A DNA stretch of 64,000 nt from Lithodes maja (taxonomy: Eukaryota; Arthropoda; Malacostraca; Decapoda; Lithodidae): NCBI GenBank assembly GCA_037953745.1, contig JBAKBP010007600.1:1-64000 (forward strand). The letters are read 5' to 3'. Below, piece after piece: positions 19,251-29,570 of this stretch; the stretch's first letter is position 1, and each line of letters starts with the position of its first letter. Position numbers and translations under genes: made by a program. The notes under the pieces were generated by a model. The model had not been told where the DNA came from. It made no database searches and was given only the letters and a program-made list of their open reading frames with translations.

Positions 19251-19786
19251 TCTGTGAATCAAGATAAAAAGAATTCTGAAGAGTTCTAACCTATGTACAT
19301 AGTCAGATATTACCAAGTGCAGGTCTACCAGACTGCCATGTTTTCACTTTTACTTCAATATCTCTGGATTTTGGTCACAGCCTTGGGATCAATATTTTAA
19401 AGTAAACATCCACAAAGCTACTAGTCACTAAGTCTGTACTAATAATAACAGATTATTATTTTTCTGTAATTCTGTTCAATAATAGGTTTTGTAATATGAT
19501 TTCTTGAGGATCACTGGCAACTCAGCCAGAAGCAGCAGTGTGGTCAGACAGTGAAACATGACTAGGACAGGAACAGATCAGGAGTCTGGGCTGAGGGCAT
19601 GGATGAAACAGAATTGTTATCAATTCCTCTACTTGAATTACTACTCAATAGGGCGGGGGGATATTTAAAAAAAATAAAAAAAATAAAAAAAATAAAATAA
19701 ATCAAATAAATCAAATAAATCAATGATTTTTTGATTTTTTTGATTTTTTTAAAAAAATAAAAAAAATAAACAACCCTGCATTATTC

Positions 19787-20582
19787 CAATGTATTCATTA
19801 AACTAAATAAGTCTTAGTAATTCTAATTCTAATTCTAATGTGATAAGTGATATCCGAACCTTAAGAGCTATAAAATATCACATAGAACACAAATATAATG
19901 TAGATATCATACAGTAAACATAAGCAAGGGAAGAAATGCCATCACTGCTTATTTAAATGTGTAAATGTGTGATAGAGGTATTAAGTGTTCAACACAGAGC
20001 TATAATGTTTCGAGTTTGAATATTGCCTCCGACAGGAGGAGGATATTCTTTGGTTTTCCTTGTAACACCATTTACCCCTTGAAATTCATGACGCATTTTG
20101 ACAGTTTATTGAGACCCTTTTTCGACGATTTTATACAGCGTAAGAAGGACCTTTGGGATGTAAACTATAATTTGTTAACAGTGATTAAATTATAGAAATA
20201 TTATTTCTATATCTACATTAATCACCAATAAAGTAGCTTAAATGATGCAGGACAAGGTATCAAATGTATTATTATGATAGTTACAGACACAAATACTTAT
20301 AATAAAATGACAAGTAGAATATGTTTCATCTTTATATTCCTTCATTTACTACCATTTCACACACACATTTGTTTTCACTCACGTCATCACCTCCATTAGT
20401 TATAATGGTGACACAAGGTTACATTGTTTCTGTTGTATTGTTCATACATTACTTCCAATTATGTGTTTTAATGAAGTGCACGTCCATAATCTGTTAACAA
20501 ATAACCTATAACTCAAAATTAATATATACACTGCATCATATTATTATATTAATACATTTTGAAACAAACTGCATGGGGAATT
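19787..20582. other. Intergenic, AT-rich, nothing recognised
   Basis: No coding, RNA or clear repeat structure. A few short tandem AATTCT repeats occur near 19815. Confidence 0.5.
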
Positions 20583-21397
20583 TAGTATATGGTGAAACAA
20601 CAAAGGAGTACAAAGGAGTACAAAGGAAATCAAGCAACAACAGATCTAGTGACCCTTCTAGGCTGCTTGTCCTCCAAAACACTGAGGATCAAGTGTCCAA
20701 ACAGTGGTTTAGAGTGGGTAAGGGAACATTGGAAAGGGAACTACTGCCCTGCCACTAACGTGGCAGGACTAGGAAGTTAGTAGGGGACATATGGGTTAGT
20801 AACTGAGGGGAGGATAAAGTTATTCATTTACAAACGCAGTCAGTCGCGGGTTTGATGCGAGATATTTGTCTAGGCGGAATTTAAATGAATCAACGGTGCT
20901 GCAGTCTATAACGTTTCGGGGAAGCCCATTCCACAAGTTGACAACTCGATTGAAGAAGAAATTCTTAGATTCGTGCGAGTTAAAAGATTTACCAATAATT
21001 TTGCAACCGTTTCCCCGTGTGTAATTAGATTGGTTGATAGTGAAGTACTTACTACAGTTCATATTGTCGATGCCTTTGATGATTTTGAACACTTGAATTA
21101 AGTCGCCTCTTAATCTGCGCTGGGTTAAAGGAAATAGATTTAATTCTCTAAGACGCTCTTCGTATGGTTTGTTCTTTAGGCTAGGTATCATTTTGGTAAC
21201 TCTACGTTGAACTCGTTCTAGCTTGTTTATATCTTTTTGGTAATAAGGGCACCAGGATTGAACGCAGTATTCCAGAAGAGGGCGGACTAAGGAATTGTAA
21301 AGGGTTAGGATAACTTCTTTGGATTTATGCTCAAATGACCTGCCTATAAAGCCAATTATTTTGTTTGCCTTCTTAACAACTTCTGAACATTGAACAT
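20583..21397 (-). mobile_element. CR1-A LINE, 5'-truncated copy 3
   Basis: Minus-strand copy of the last third of the CR1-A element. The coding part (20820-21397) runs CSEVVKKANKIIGFIGRSFE, RPLLEYCVQSWCPYYQKDIN, LERVQRRVTKMI, TQRRLRGDLIQVFKII and VVNLWNGLPRNVID to the final FVNE. The 3' UTR (20600-20819) matches 29339-29555. The tail is (GGAGTACAAA)x2 on the plus strand, a 10-bp repeat also present at 29550-29568. The break at 21397 falls inside the C-S-E-V-V motif. Confidence 0.92.
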
Positions 21398-21410
21398 CAA
21401 CAACAAACAC
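20820..21410 (-). pseudogene. CR1-A ORF2 C-terminal remnant
   Basis: About 193 codons homologous to the C-terminus of the copy at 27953-29338, preceded by a few unrelated codons. No catalytic residues. Open but non-functional. Confidence 0.88.
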
Positions 21411-21540
21411 TTCGGCTTAGGACTCTCTAAAAACTTTTGTTTTCCTTCTCTCTCTTAAGTACCGTACGTAAATAAAACCCAGAGCGAAGAAGTTATTTTA
21501 TATATTTGATTGTATTTATATTTATTTTTTTGTTCCTTGT
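21398..21540. other. Short spacer, nothing recognised
   Basis: AT-rich sequence up to the target duplication of the next LINE. Confidence 0.5.
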
Positions 21541-21551
21541 ATACAACAGGT

Positions 21552-23923
21552 ATCAGGTATCAGGAAGGGAAGCGAGTGGTGGAATGATACGGTGAGAAAG
21601 GCAGTTGAGGAGAAGAGACAGTGTTTTGAGAGGGTTTTACAGGATGGTAGTGTTGAGGTATGGGAGAGGTACAAGGAGAAAAGGAGAGAGGCAAAACGGA
21701 AAATTAGAGAAGCGAAAAAAGATGCAAACGAAAGGTGGGGCCAAAGGCTGAGTGAGAATTTTGAAGAACGAAAGAAGATGTTCTGGAAGGAGGTAAATAA
21801 AGTAAGGAAAGGAGGACAAAAGAGGGAAGAGTCAGTGAAAGATGAAAATGGAGAATTACCGGTACTAGTGGAACCAGTTGAAGTGAGGAAAAGATATGCC
21901 GAGTATTTTGAATCTTTGTTAAATACAAGAGATGGAAGAGAAGCAGTGATTGAAGCAGAGGTGGATGGAGATAGGTTACCCAGGCCACCCAGGTGGCAGG
22001 GAATGAATGAAAGGATTGAGGAAAATGAGGTGAAAGAAGCAGTGAAACAAATGAGAGCGGGAAAAGCAGAAGGTTTGGATGGTATTGCTGTGGAGTGTAT
22101 AAAGAAGGGTGGAGATGTGATAATAGATTGGTTGGTGAGACTTTTCAATGTGTGCTTTGCTGTGTCAATGGTACCAATAGACTGGAAGAGTGCATGTATT
22201 GTGCCGTTGTACAAGGGGAAGGGAGGTCGGCAGGAGTGTTCAAGTTATAGAGGTATTAGTTTATTGTCAGTGGTTGGAAAGCTGTATGGCAGGGTGTTGA
22301 TAGAGAGGATAATAAAGTGTACGGAAGTTGCAATAGGAGAAGAACAGTGCGGTTTTAGGAGGGGAAGAGGGTGCGTGGATCAGATGTTTGCAGTAAGACA
22401 GTTATGCGAGAAGTATTTAGAGAAGCATAAGGAGATATTTTGGGCTTTTATGGACTTGGAAAAAGCGTATGATCGTGTGGACCGTGAAGCAATGTGGAAG
22501 GTGTTAAGGATTTATGAAATAGGAGGAAATTTGTTAGAAGCAGTTAAGAGTTTTTATGAAGGGAGCAGAGCATGTGTGAGAGTAGGAAATGGTGAGTTGA
22601 GTGAATGGTTTGAGGTAAAGGTAGGTTTGCGACAGGGTTGTGTAATGTCACCATGGCTGTTTAATATGTTTATGGATGGTGTGGTGAGGGAGGTGAAAAG
22701 GAGAACTATGGGAAGAGGATTGGGTTTAGTAGGAAAGAATGGTAGAGATTGGGAGTTGAATCAGTTGCTGTTCGCTGATGACACAGCATTGGTGGCGGAT
22801 TCTGATGAGAAACTGCAGCAGGTAGTCAAAGAGTTTGGTGTGGTTTGTGGAAGGAGGAAACTGAAGGTGAACGTCAATAAAAGTAAAGTAATGGTGTGTA
22901 ATAGGGGAGAGCATAGGGTGAATCTAGACGTGAGGCTGGATGGGGAAATATTGGAACAAGTAGAGTGTTTTAAATATCTAGGAGGAACAATAAGCAGGAG
23001 TGGAGGTATGGAAGTGGAGGTAAAACAGAGAGTGTGTGAAGGAAGGAAGGTTTTCGGAGCAATGGGAAGTATGTGGAAGACGAGAAATCTCGGAGTGAAA
23101 GTAAAAAGTGCACTGTATCAAGGAATTGTTGTGCCAACAGTGATGTATGGGGCTGAGACATGGGCTCTAAAGAAAAAGGAGAAAAGAGGGCTGGATGTGA
23201 TGGAGATGAGCTGCTTGAGGAGTATGTGTGGAGTTACTCGTAGAGACAGATTGAGGAATGAAGAGATACGTAGGAGAGTGGGGCAGCAGGAACATTTGTC
23301 AGCCAGAGTGGACAGAAGGGTGCTGAGCTGGTATGGTCATGTTGAACGAATGGGAGATGAAAGGCTTACAAAGAGAATATGTGAGTCAGATACAAGGGGA
23401 GATAGAAGGGCAGGAAGACCCCCATTGAGATGGAGAGACTGTGTAAGAAAGGCTTTGGATGATAGAGGAATGACTATAGATCAGGCAGGGGAAGTGGTGG
23501 TGGACAAGAGTGAATGGAGAATGCTTGTGAATAGTTGAGTGAACACGTGGTCATTTGGAGTAAGGGGTCGGGCGCAAGTTGGACTAGATAATAGTCCATC
23601 AGGCGCCTGGCCCGGGGAGACGATTAATATGAAGGGTGTGCCTGGAAGTGTGGTGGGAGGGCTTGTGGCTTTGGCTCCGCTGCATGTCTGCCTGCCGAGA
23701 TCGGAACCTCTCCGGGTGGTCAGGGGCCGGGGGAGTGCTGGAGCGACCATGGTAACCCTGGTCTCTGGGTCTTCTCCTGGGTGACCTGGATGTGTGAGAG
23801 TTTGTGTTTTTTATCTGTGTTTATTTTTTGTTTTATGATGTTTTTGTGTTTTCCCTGTTCTTGCTCTGTCTTGAGTCGGCTACCCCCAAAATGGGGATTG
23901 GGCCTGAGCATATAGATAGATAG
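21552..23923 (+). mobile_element. RTE-like LINE, 5'-truncated, with 11-bp target duplication
   Basis: Flanked by the direct repeat ATACAACAGGT at 21541-21551 and 23924-23934. It comprises an open RT frame, a ~375-bp 3' UTR with CCCTGTTCTTGCTCTGTC, GAGTCGGCTACCCCC and the small hairpin-like CCCCAAAATGGGG, and a (GATA)n tail. The endonuclease half is absent. The 3' UTR is shared with fragments at 2818-3092 and about 49434-49490. The intact frame and exact duplication suggest a fairly recent insertion. Confidence 0.93.
21592..23538 (+). CDS. RTE-like reverse transcriptase
   Basis: 648 codons without a stop. The frame continues upstream to the element edge (EWWNDTVRKAVEEKR), so the 5' end is truncation and no native start exists. 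After a charged N-terminal segment come the linker block AGKAEGLDGIAVECIKKGG, CSSYRGISLLSVVGKLYGRV, EEQCGFRRGRGCVDQMF, FMDLEKAYDRVDREAMW, VKVGLRQGCVMSPWLFNMFM, the catalytic LLFADDTALVADS (FADD at 22771-22782), KLKVNVNKSKVMV and FKYLGGTISRSGGM. The C-terminal domain has VLSWYGHVERMGDERLTKRI and RAGRPPLRWRDCV. It would synthesise cDNA by target-primed reverse transcription, but this copy lacks its endonuclease. Domain order suggests the RTE group, though the clade is not proven. Confidence 0.92.
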   Translation: MRKAVEEKRQCFERVLQDGSVEVWERYKEKRREAKRKIREAKKDANERWGQRLSENFEERKKMFWKEVNKVRKGGQKREESVKDENGELPVLVEPVEVRKRYAEYFESLLNTRDGREAVIEAEVDGDRLPRPPRWQGMNERIEENEVKEAVKQMRAGKAEGLDGIAVECIKKGGDVIIDWLVRLFNVCFAVSMVPIDWKSACIVPLYKGKGGRQECSSYRGISLLSVVGKLYGRVLIERIIKCTEVAIGEEQCGFRRGRGCVDQMFAVRQLCEKYLEKHKEIFWAFMDLEKAYDRVDREAMWKVLRIYEIGGNLLEAVKSFYEGSRACVRVGNGELSEWFEVKVGLRQGCVMSPWLFNMFMDGVVREVKRRTMGRGLGLVGKNGRDWELNQLLFADDTALVADSDEKLQQVVKEFGVVCGRRKLKVNVNKSKVMVCNRGEHRVNLDVRLDGEILEQVECFKYLGGTISRSGGMEVEVKQRVCEGRKVFGAMGSMWKTRNLGVKVKSALYQGIVVPTVMYGAETWALKKKEKRGLDVMEMSCLRSMCGVTRRDRLRNEEIRRRVGQQEHLSARVDRRVLSWYGHVERMGDERLTKRICESDTRGDRRAGRPPLRWRDCVRKALDDRGMTIDQAGEVVVDKSEWRMLVNS

Positions 23924-23934
23924 ATACAACAGGT

Positions 23935-25086
23935 TTGGCCCTACATGGACACTCTTCCCGTATAAGCTATATACGAACACGTGAAAATTGTGTATATATC
24001 TATCTATATCTATTAATTTCACTTGGAAGAAAGAAAAGGGTACCGGTATTTTATAATATGTAACCAACCCTCGCATTTTCTTTTCACAACATGAATTTGA
24101 GACATATTGGATTGAGAAATATATTCAGCAAATTGATGGTGTATCCAGCTAATAGTTACAACAAATATTATAATATTTAAGAAAAAAACACAGTTTACAA
24201 ATATACTGTATGCCACCGTATATAAATAAGGCTATATCAATAGTGCTCTTAGTTTAATGACGTGCTGCATGGGAAACCAAAAACTTTACCGGTACTCTTA
24301 TTGTTGGATAAAACGATAATCAAACTCCAAACATTTCCGCTGCGTGTTTAACAATACCTTTACCACTCCAGTGTAAATCTAATCTCTTTGGAGGACAGCC
24401 TAATTGTATTATCATTACAATAAATAATAATTCAATGTTTTATTGTATGATCTGTTTGACCCAATAACAATTATGTTGAAACACCCGTAAACTAACTGGA
24501 CATTCAATATTAAAATTAATAAAGGGACAACAATAATCTTATTTACATTAGGTGAATTCCCACTGTTTCATTATTTACAAGATTCCTTAACCATTACATC
24601 TACAGTATATCATACTTAATGAATCTTTAGGGGTTTTGTTGTCTTAGTCTCCTTGGTTGGTGTTTTATCATAATGGTATGGACAGGACTCTCTCCATCCA
24701 ATTAACGCTACGATTATGAGCTTTAACTCATTCAGTACCGGTGATATTATTTTCATCATGATATTATTCTGGCAAAATATTAGACGATTGTATTAACCTA
24801 AGACGTGCACATGGGGATTATGAGACACCACACACCTGTACACACGTATTTCAGCTGTTCCCATCACTAACATAGTTATTTTACCATAAATAGCATTAAT
24901 ACTTATCCATATGCGCCTATTTTACGTTGATTATAAAGGTATTAACCTGTTACAGCAATAAAACAAGTGGAAACAGCGTTTGGATGGTCAAAATCATCAA
25001 TACAGGCCGGGAGTTACATAATGTATGGCTGAGGCAACCTCCCTCCCCTCTACTCCTCCCCAAGTCTGGAGGGAGACTGTCGATTC

Positions 25087-25129
<43 letters not shown>

Positions 25130-25280
25130 CACTCGCTTGGTAACAGTGATGACAACGCTCTGCTTGCAACTCGCTAATGTTAGCACGAAAATAGACCACA
25201 GAATAAGGGAATAACAGGGAAAATAGGTGATAACTGAAGGAGGGGGGGGGGGAGTGGAGAAGGAGGGGATGTGGAGGAGT
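23935..25280. other. Intergenic, AT-rich, with a (CT)n tract
   Basis: Mostly unique AT-rich DNA. TACCGGTA-type words recur (about 24040, 24290, 24737). A (CT)n run lies at 25091-25127 and a poly-G patch at about 25243-25253. No gene recognised. Confidence 0.5.
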
Positions 25281-25380
25281 GATATTTGGCATGGCCCAGG
25301 GGCAAAAAAAAAAGGGGTTCAAGTTTTTTTTGGGTGTTTTTACCCTTCATACCGCGGCAGATGGGCAGGAGCCCGGGTGT

Positions 25381-26371
25381 CATGTTAAGATCAAGATCAA
25401 CGCCCTCACCAGGAAGCTGGAATCACTCCAAGAGTTTGTAACACTCAACGTTGGAGTATCACTAACTCCAATTGTTTCAACTCCAGCATCCACCACCGCC
25501 CCAACGTCATCTGCCAACAATCCAACACCTGCAGTAGACACTGCAGCAGATGCTTCTGACGAACCTGAGCCGACATCAAACCAGGACAGCCGCTCTGTTC
25601 ACCTTAGTCTCTCCCCCACTCCTCGTGCAAGAAGCCTGCTAGCACGAACAGTACCAACCCCTCGCCCCCGTTCTAACCACTCCTCTCCCCGACCTGTACG
25701 TAGAGTCCCGCCACCACAGGTTTACACCAGTGAGGAACGGTGCACGGCCAACGCAGAAAAGGTCTCATCTACCAGTCACAATGTCAAACAGATTTGAGAT
25801 ATTGGTAGAGATGGAAGACGAACCAGAAGAGACCAGGCTCATTGGGGATTCCATCCTACGAGGACAGGTCAAAGAGTTCTGCGACAGAGTCCCAAATCAA
25901 CTAAAAAGATTTTGCATCCCAGGAGCTGGACTGGACGACATTGTGGAAGCCTTCGAAGATACCACAAAGGATGCAAATGAAAATACCCTTTTTGTCATCC
26001 ATGCTGGTTCAAATGACATCATGCGCACCAGATCCGAAGAGTTGATGGAGAAATATCGCAAGATGATCCAGCACTACAAAAACAAGTCAAGGAATATCAT
26101 CATCTCAGGCATTCTCCCCAAGATCAACGCACCTGACAAATTTTACGACATGGCCTTCAGCACAAATAGCCGACTAAAATATTTGTGTCTGAGGGAAGAA
26201 GTTGAATTCATCAACCTCTGGGACAACTTCTACAACCAGCCTACTCTGTTCCGCAAGGATGGCACTCATCTAAACCCTGTGGGTTCAGCACGCATGGGTC
26301 GTCTCCTACACGAAGCAGTCTGCAGCCATGGATCAAAAATCGCCATCCGAGAAGAAGCAGCAGTGACATAA
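25381..26371 (+). pseudogene. CR1-A ORF1: coiled-coil plus SGNH/GDSL esterase, one frameshift
   Basis: The N-terminal part (frame ending at 25797) has a short heptad-like segment INALTRKLESLQEFVTL, then a Pro/Thr/Ser-rich linker. Homology then moves by one frame near 25727, continuing in the frame that ends at 26371. That frame has NRFEILVEMEDEPEETRLIGD and the SGNH blocks: GDS (catalytic Ser at 25850-25852), HAGSND (about 26001-26018) and DGTHLN (about 26257-26274) with the Asp-His pair. CR1-clade ORF1 proteins are known to carry such an esterase domain. The related protein at 63319-64000 is continuous across the break point, which shows this is damage. ORF1 proteins bind RNA, but the role of the esterase in transposition is unclear. 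No PHD finger is visible. Confidence 0.88.
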
Positions 26372-26454
26372 ATCATCCAACTCCAAGAAAAAAACAGAGG
26401 CAACCGAGGACCACCAGCGATAAGAACCGAAGACAGCGAGGACCGAGGACAGCC

Positions 26455-27909
26455 ATGAACATAAATGTAGATCCGACAAGAACCAAAAATATTATTAAAG
26501 ATCGTTCCGTGAGTTCTAAAATAACAAATTTAAATGTTTTCTATGCAAACTCTCGTAGCATACGCAATAAATTTTCAGATTTAGAGGAGCTAGTGTTTAC
26601 AGAAAATTATGATGTGATTGGCATAACAGAATCTTGGCTCAATACAGAAGATAGAGACTTTTTAGCAGAGTATTCACTTCCCGGTTATGTAATGTTTGAG
26701 AAAAGCCGAATAAATCGAAATGGAGGTGGCGTTTTACTTTATATCAAAGAAAGTCTTAACCCTACCCTCTTGTCAAAACCTCAAATTGTGAACGTCGACG
26801 CATCTTTTGTGCTAATAAAGAATAATAAAGGTACAAAAATAATACTTGCATTAATATACAGACCTCCAGCTCAATCAGTGCAAACTGACCGAGAAATTTA
26901 CGAACAAATTGCAGATGTAAGTAACTCACAAGATACCGTAATTTTTGGCGACTTTAATTTACCTGTGACCAAGTGGGGCGATACTCTTACTTCACACTCC
27001 GGACATGACTTGTATACGAACTTGAAAGAGAGTTCGCTTTATCAATTTGTTCGAACGCCGACCCGTGGTAATAACGTTCTTGACATTGTACTTGCAACAA
27101 AAGAAGAATTAATAGAGAATTTGAATGTTGGTGATGAATTCAATAACAGCGACCATCGTACGATAACTTTCACTTTAAAGTTTACTAGTAACGAACCAAA
27201 TAGTAGCATCGAAAAAGTCCCTAATTTCAAGAAAGCAAACTTCCATAAACTTAGAGCTATGTTTAAAGAAACTGACTGGAGCTTTTTAATTAACAATAAC
27301 GACATAAGTACATCTTGGAAGTTATTCGAAACCACTTACCTAAAAGCAGTGCAAGACTGCATACCATCGAAAATACGGCATCCAGGCCATAATAACAAGC
27401 CCAAATGGTGGAATAAAGATATTTCAAACTCCCTGCTTGCTAAAAAATTTGCTAATGATAGATTAAAATCCTCACAAAATGACGAAGAACGGGTGAAATT
27501 TGTAGAGCTACGACGCAAAGCCAAAAAGTTAATTAAGCAAAGTAAAAAGACCTTAGAGTTACATATTGCGAATCAAAGTAAAACAAACTCGAAAGAATTC
27601 TATAGTTATATCAGAAAGAAAAAAGTAGTTACTTCAACTGTTGGACCGTTAGTCGATGAAAATGGAGAATACACCAAAGACGAAGTACAAATGAGTAATG
27701 CCCTCAATACCTTCTTTGCATCAGTTTTTACAACAGAAGACCTCAGTGATATCCCTACACCATCGCCGATTCAGATTGATAATTCAGATGTTCTAAGCAA
27801 TATCACCGTTACAGAGAGAGAAGTATTGAATTGTTTAGATAAACTCAAGGTAAATAAAACGCCTGGACCTGATACAATCTCGCCTAGAGTTAGTTCTAAA
27901 GGAAGCTAA
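26455..27909 (+). CDS. CR1-A ORF2 part 1: APE endonuclease and start of RT
   Basis: Begins at the ATG 84 bp after the ORF1 stop (MNINVDPTRTKNIIK). The endonuclease spans roughly residues 20-240, with conserved FYANSRSIRNKF, GITESWL (catalytic Glu), ALIYRPP, IFGDFNLP (Asp/Asn) and NSDHRTITF (Asp-His). A basic linker (RRKAKKLIKQSKKTLELHIA) leads into the RT N-terminal block KLKVNKTPGPDTISPRV. At about 27888-27895 a tandem AGTT duplication (+4) shifts the frame and gives a stop at 27909. Copy 1 on the other strand lacks these four bases. Confidence 0.93.
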   Translation: MNINVDPTRTKNIIKDRSVSSKITNLNVFYANSRSIRNKFSDLEELVFTENYDVIGITESWLNTEDRDFLAEYSLPGYVMFEKSRINRNGGGVLLYIKESLNPTLLSKPQIVNVDASFVLIKNNKGTKIILALIYRPPAQSVQTDREIYEQIADVSNSQDTVIFGDFNLPVTKWGDTLTSHSGHDLYTNLKESSLYQFVRTPTRGNNVLDIVLATKEELIENLNVGDEFNNSDHRTITFTLKFTSNEPNSSIEKVPNFKKANFHKLRAMFKETDWSFLINNNDISTSWKLFETTYLKAVQDCIPSKIRHPGHNNKPKWWNKDISNSLLAKKFANDRLKSSQNDEERVKFVELRRKAKKLIKQSKKTLELHIANQSKTNSKEFYSYIRKKKVVTSTVGPLVDENGEYTKDEVQMSNALNTFFASVFTTEDLSDIPTPSPIQIDNSDVLSNITVTEREVLNCLDKLKVNKTPGPDTISPRVSSKGS

Positions 27910-27952
27910 GGATGAGCTCTCCAAACCACTGACATTACTATTCAATAAATCC

Positions 27953-29338
27953 TTGCAGTCTGGAACTATGCCTGATCAGTGGAAGCTAGCCAACGTAACA
28001 CCGATATTAAAAAAAGGCAGCAAATCCCAACCCAGTAACTATCGTCCAATTAGCTTAACCTCAGTTGTATGTAAAATGCTAGAAACGGTCATACGAGACA
28101 GACTCGTAAATCACTTAGAGGAAAATAACATACTTAAAGATACTCAACACGGCTTTCGTAAAAAATGTTCCTGTTTAACAAACCTCTTAGACTTCTTCCA
28201 CGATATCCTCAACCTCTACGATAAGAGTAAAGCTGTAGATATTATATACCTTGATTTTCAAAAGGCCTTTGACAAAGTTCCCCACAAACGTTTACTGCTA
28301 AAACTAAAAGCACATGGAATACAAGACGGTGTGTTGAAATGGATAAAAAATTGGCTCAGCGACAGAAAGCAAAGAGTAGTCATAAACGGTAAGGCATCTA
28401 AATGGACCAATGTAAGTAGCGGGGTACCCCAGGGATCGGTACTAGAACCAATTCTCTTTCTAATTTACATCAACGACATAGATGAGGGTCTCACCTGTAC
28501 AATCTCAAAATTTGCTGACGATACAAAAATTGCAAATAGCGTACTCTCAAAAGAACAAGTTGACGATATGCAACACAATCTAGATAAATTGTCATGTTGG
28601 GCCCAAATTTGGCAAATGAGTTTCAATGCGGATAAATGTAAAGTACTACATATCGGATACCTAAATGAGAAAACAAACTATTCGATGAATGGCACTCAGC
28701 TTAAGAATGTAAACAGAGAAACCGATCTGGGAGTAACAATATCGAGTAACCTAAAACCGAGTCAACAATGTTCAGAAGTTGTTAAGAAGGCAAACAAAAT
28801 AATTGGCTTTATAGGCAGGCCATTTGAGCATAAATCCAAAGAAGTTATCCTAGCCCTTTACAATTTCTTAGTCCGCCCTCTTCTGGAATACTGCGTTCAA
28901 TCCTGGTGCCCTTATTACCAAAAAGATATAAACAAGCTAGAACGAGTTCAACGTAAAGTTACCAAAATGATACCTAGCCTAAAGAACAAACCATACGAAG
29001 AGCGTCTTAGAGAATTAAATCTATTTCCTTTAACCCAGCGCAGATTAAGAGGTGACTTAATTCAAGTGTTCAAAATCATCAAAGGCATCGACAATATGAA
29101 CTGTAGTAAGTACTTCACTATCGACCAATCTAATTACACGCGGGGAAACGGTTGCAAAATTATTGGTAAATCTTTTAACTCGCACGAATCTAAGAATTTC
29201 TTCTTCAATCGAGTTGTCAACTTGTGGAATGGGCTTCCCCGAAATGTTATAGACTGCATCACCGTTGATTCATTTAAACTCCGCCTAGACAAATATCTTG
29301 CATCAAACCCGCGACTGACTGCGTTTGTAAATGAATAA
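27953..29338 (+). CDS. CR1-A ORF2 part 2: reverse transcriptase
   Basis: 461 codons, the continuation of the preceding ORF2 after the frameshift. In order: YRPISLTSVVCKMLETVIRD, QHGFRKKCSCLTNLL, YLDFQKAFDKVPHKRLL, SSGVPQGSVLEPILFLIYIN, the catalytic KFADDTKIANS (FADD at 28511-28522), NADKCKVLHIGY, ETDLGVTISSNLKPSQQC, LLEYCVQSWCPYYQKD, LERVQRKVTKMI and NRVVNLWNGLPRNVID. All catalytic residues are present. The ATG at the start is internal, because the native protein is the fusion with part 1. Confidence 0.93.
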   Translation: MQSGTMPDQWKLANVTPILKKGSKSQPSNYRPISLTSVVCKMLETVIRDRLVNHLEENNILKDTQHGFRKKCSCLTNLLDFFHDILNLYDKSKAVDIIYLDFQKAFDKVPHKRLLLKLKAHGIQDGVLKWIKNWLSDRKQRVVINGKASKWTNVSSGVPQGSVLEPILFLIYINDIDEGLTCTISKFADDTKIANSVLSKEQVDDMQHNLDKLSCWAQIWQMSFNADKCKVLHIGYLNEKTNYSMNGTQLKNVNRETDLGVTISSNLKPSQQCSEVVKKANKIIGFIGRPFEHKSKEVILALYNFLVRPLLEYCVQSWCPYYQKDINKLERVQRKVTKMIPSLKNKPYEERLRELNLFPLTQRRLRGDLIQVFKIIKGIDNMNCSKYFTIDQSNYTRGNGCKIIGKSFNSHESKNFFFNRVVNLWNGLPRNVIDCITVDSFKLRLDKYLASNPRLTAFVNE

Positions 29339-29570
29339 CTTTATTTTATCCCCCCCTCAGTTACTAACCCATCTGTCCCCTACTAACTTCCTAATCCTGC
29401 CACGGACATTAGTTCCAGGGCAGTAATTCCCTTTCCAATGTTCCCTTACCCACTCTAAACCACTGTTTGGACACTTGATCCTCAGTGTTTTGGAGGACAA
29501 GCAATCTAGAAGGGTCACTAGATTTGTTGTTGCTTGATTTCGTTTGTACTCCTTTGTACTCCTTTAATAG

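Larger units (their letters stand above)
18195..19778. mobile_element. hAT-type non-autonomous element with nested LINE
   Basis: Termini read CAGAGTTGATATTGATT inward from the left and CAGGGTTGTTTATTTT inward from the right. Both ends are followed by long A/T blocks of the form GATTTTTTT. It is flanked by an 8-bp direct repeat, CATTATTC. The 5'-CAG(A/G)GTTG ends with 8-bp duplications are typical of the hAT superfamily. No transposase is present. A CR1-like LINE (18306-19250) lies inside. A second, left-truncated copy at about 31298-31644 lacks the LINE and confirms where it inserted. Confidence 0.87.
25340..29570 (+). mobile_element. CR1-A LINE, near full length (copy 2)
   Basis: A two-ORF non-LTR retrotransposon. 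ORF1 carries an SGNH-type esterase, and ORF2 carries APE endonuclease plus RT. A 3' UTR of about 225 bp follows, ending in the 10-bp repeat TTTGTACTCC (about 29545-29568). The 5' edge is uncertain, because sequence before about 25340 is homopolymer-rich and has no paralogue in the window. ORF1 has one frameshift and ORF2 has one 4-bp insertion, so this copy is probably inactive but only lightly damaged. Confidence 0.93.

Noticed and set aside
21522..22214. 230-codon minus-strand frame and similar antisense frames opposite LINEs
   Set aside because: Shadows of the RT coding strand; no independent motifs.
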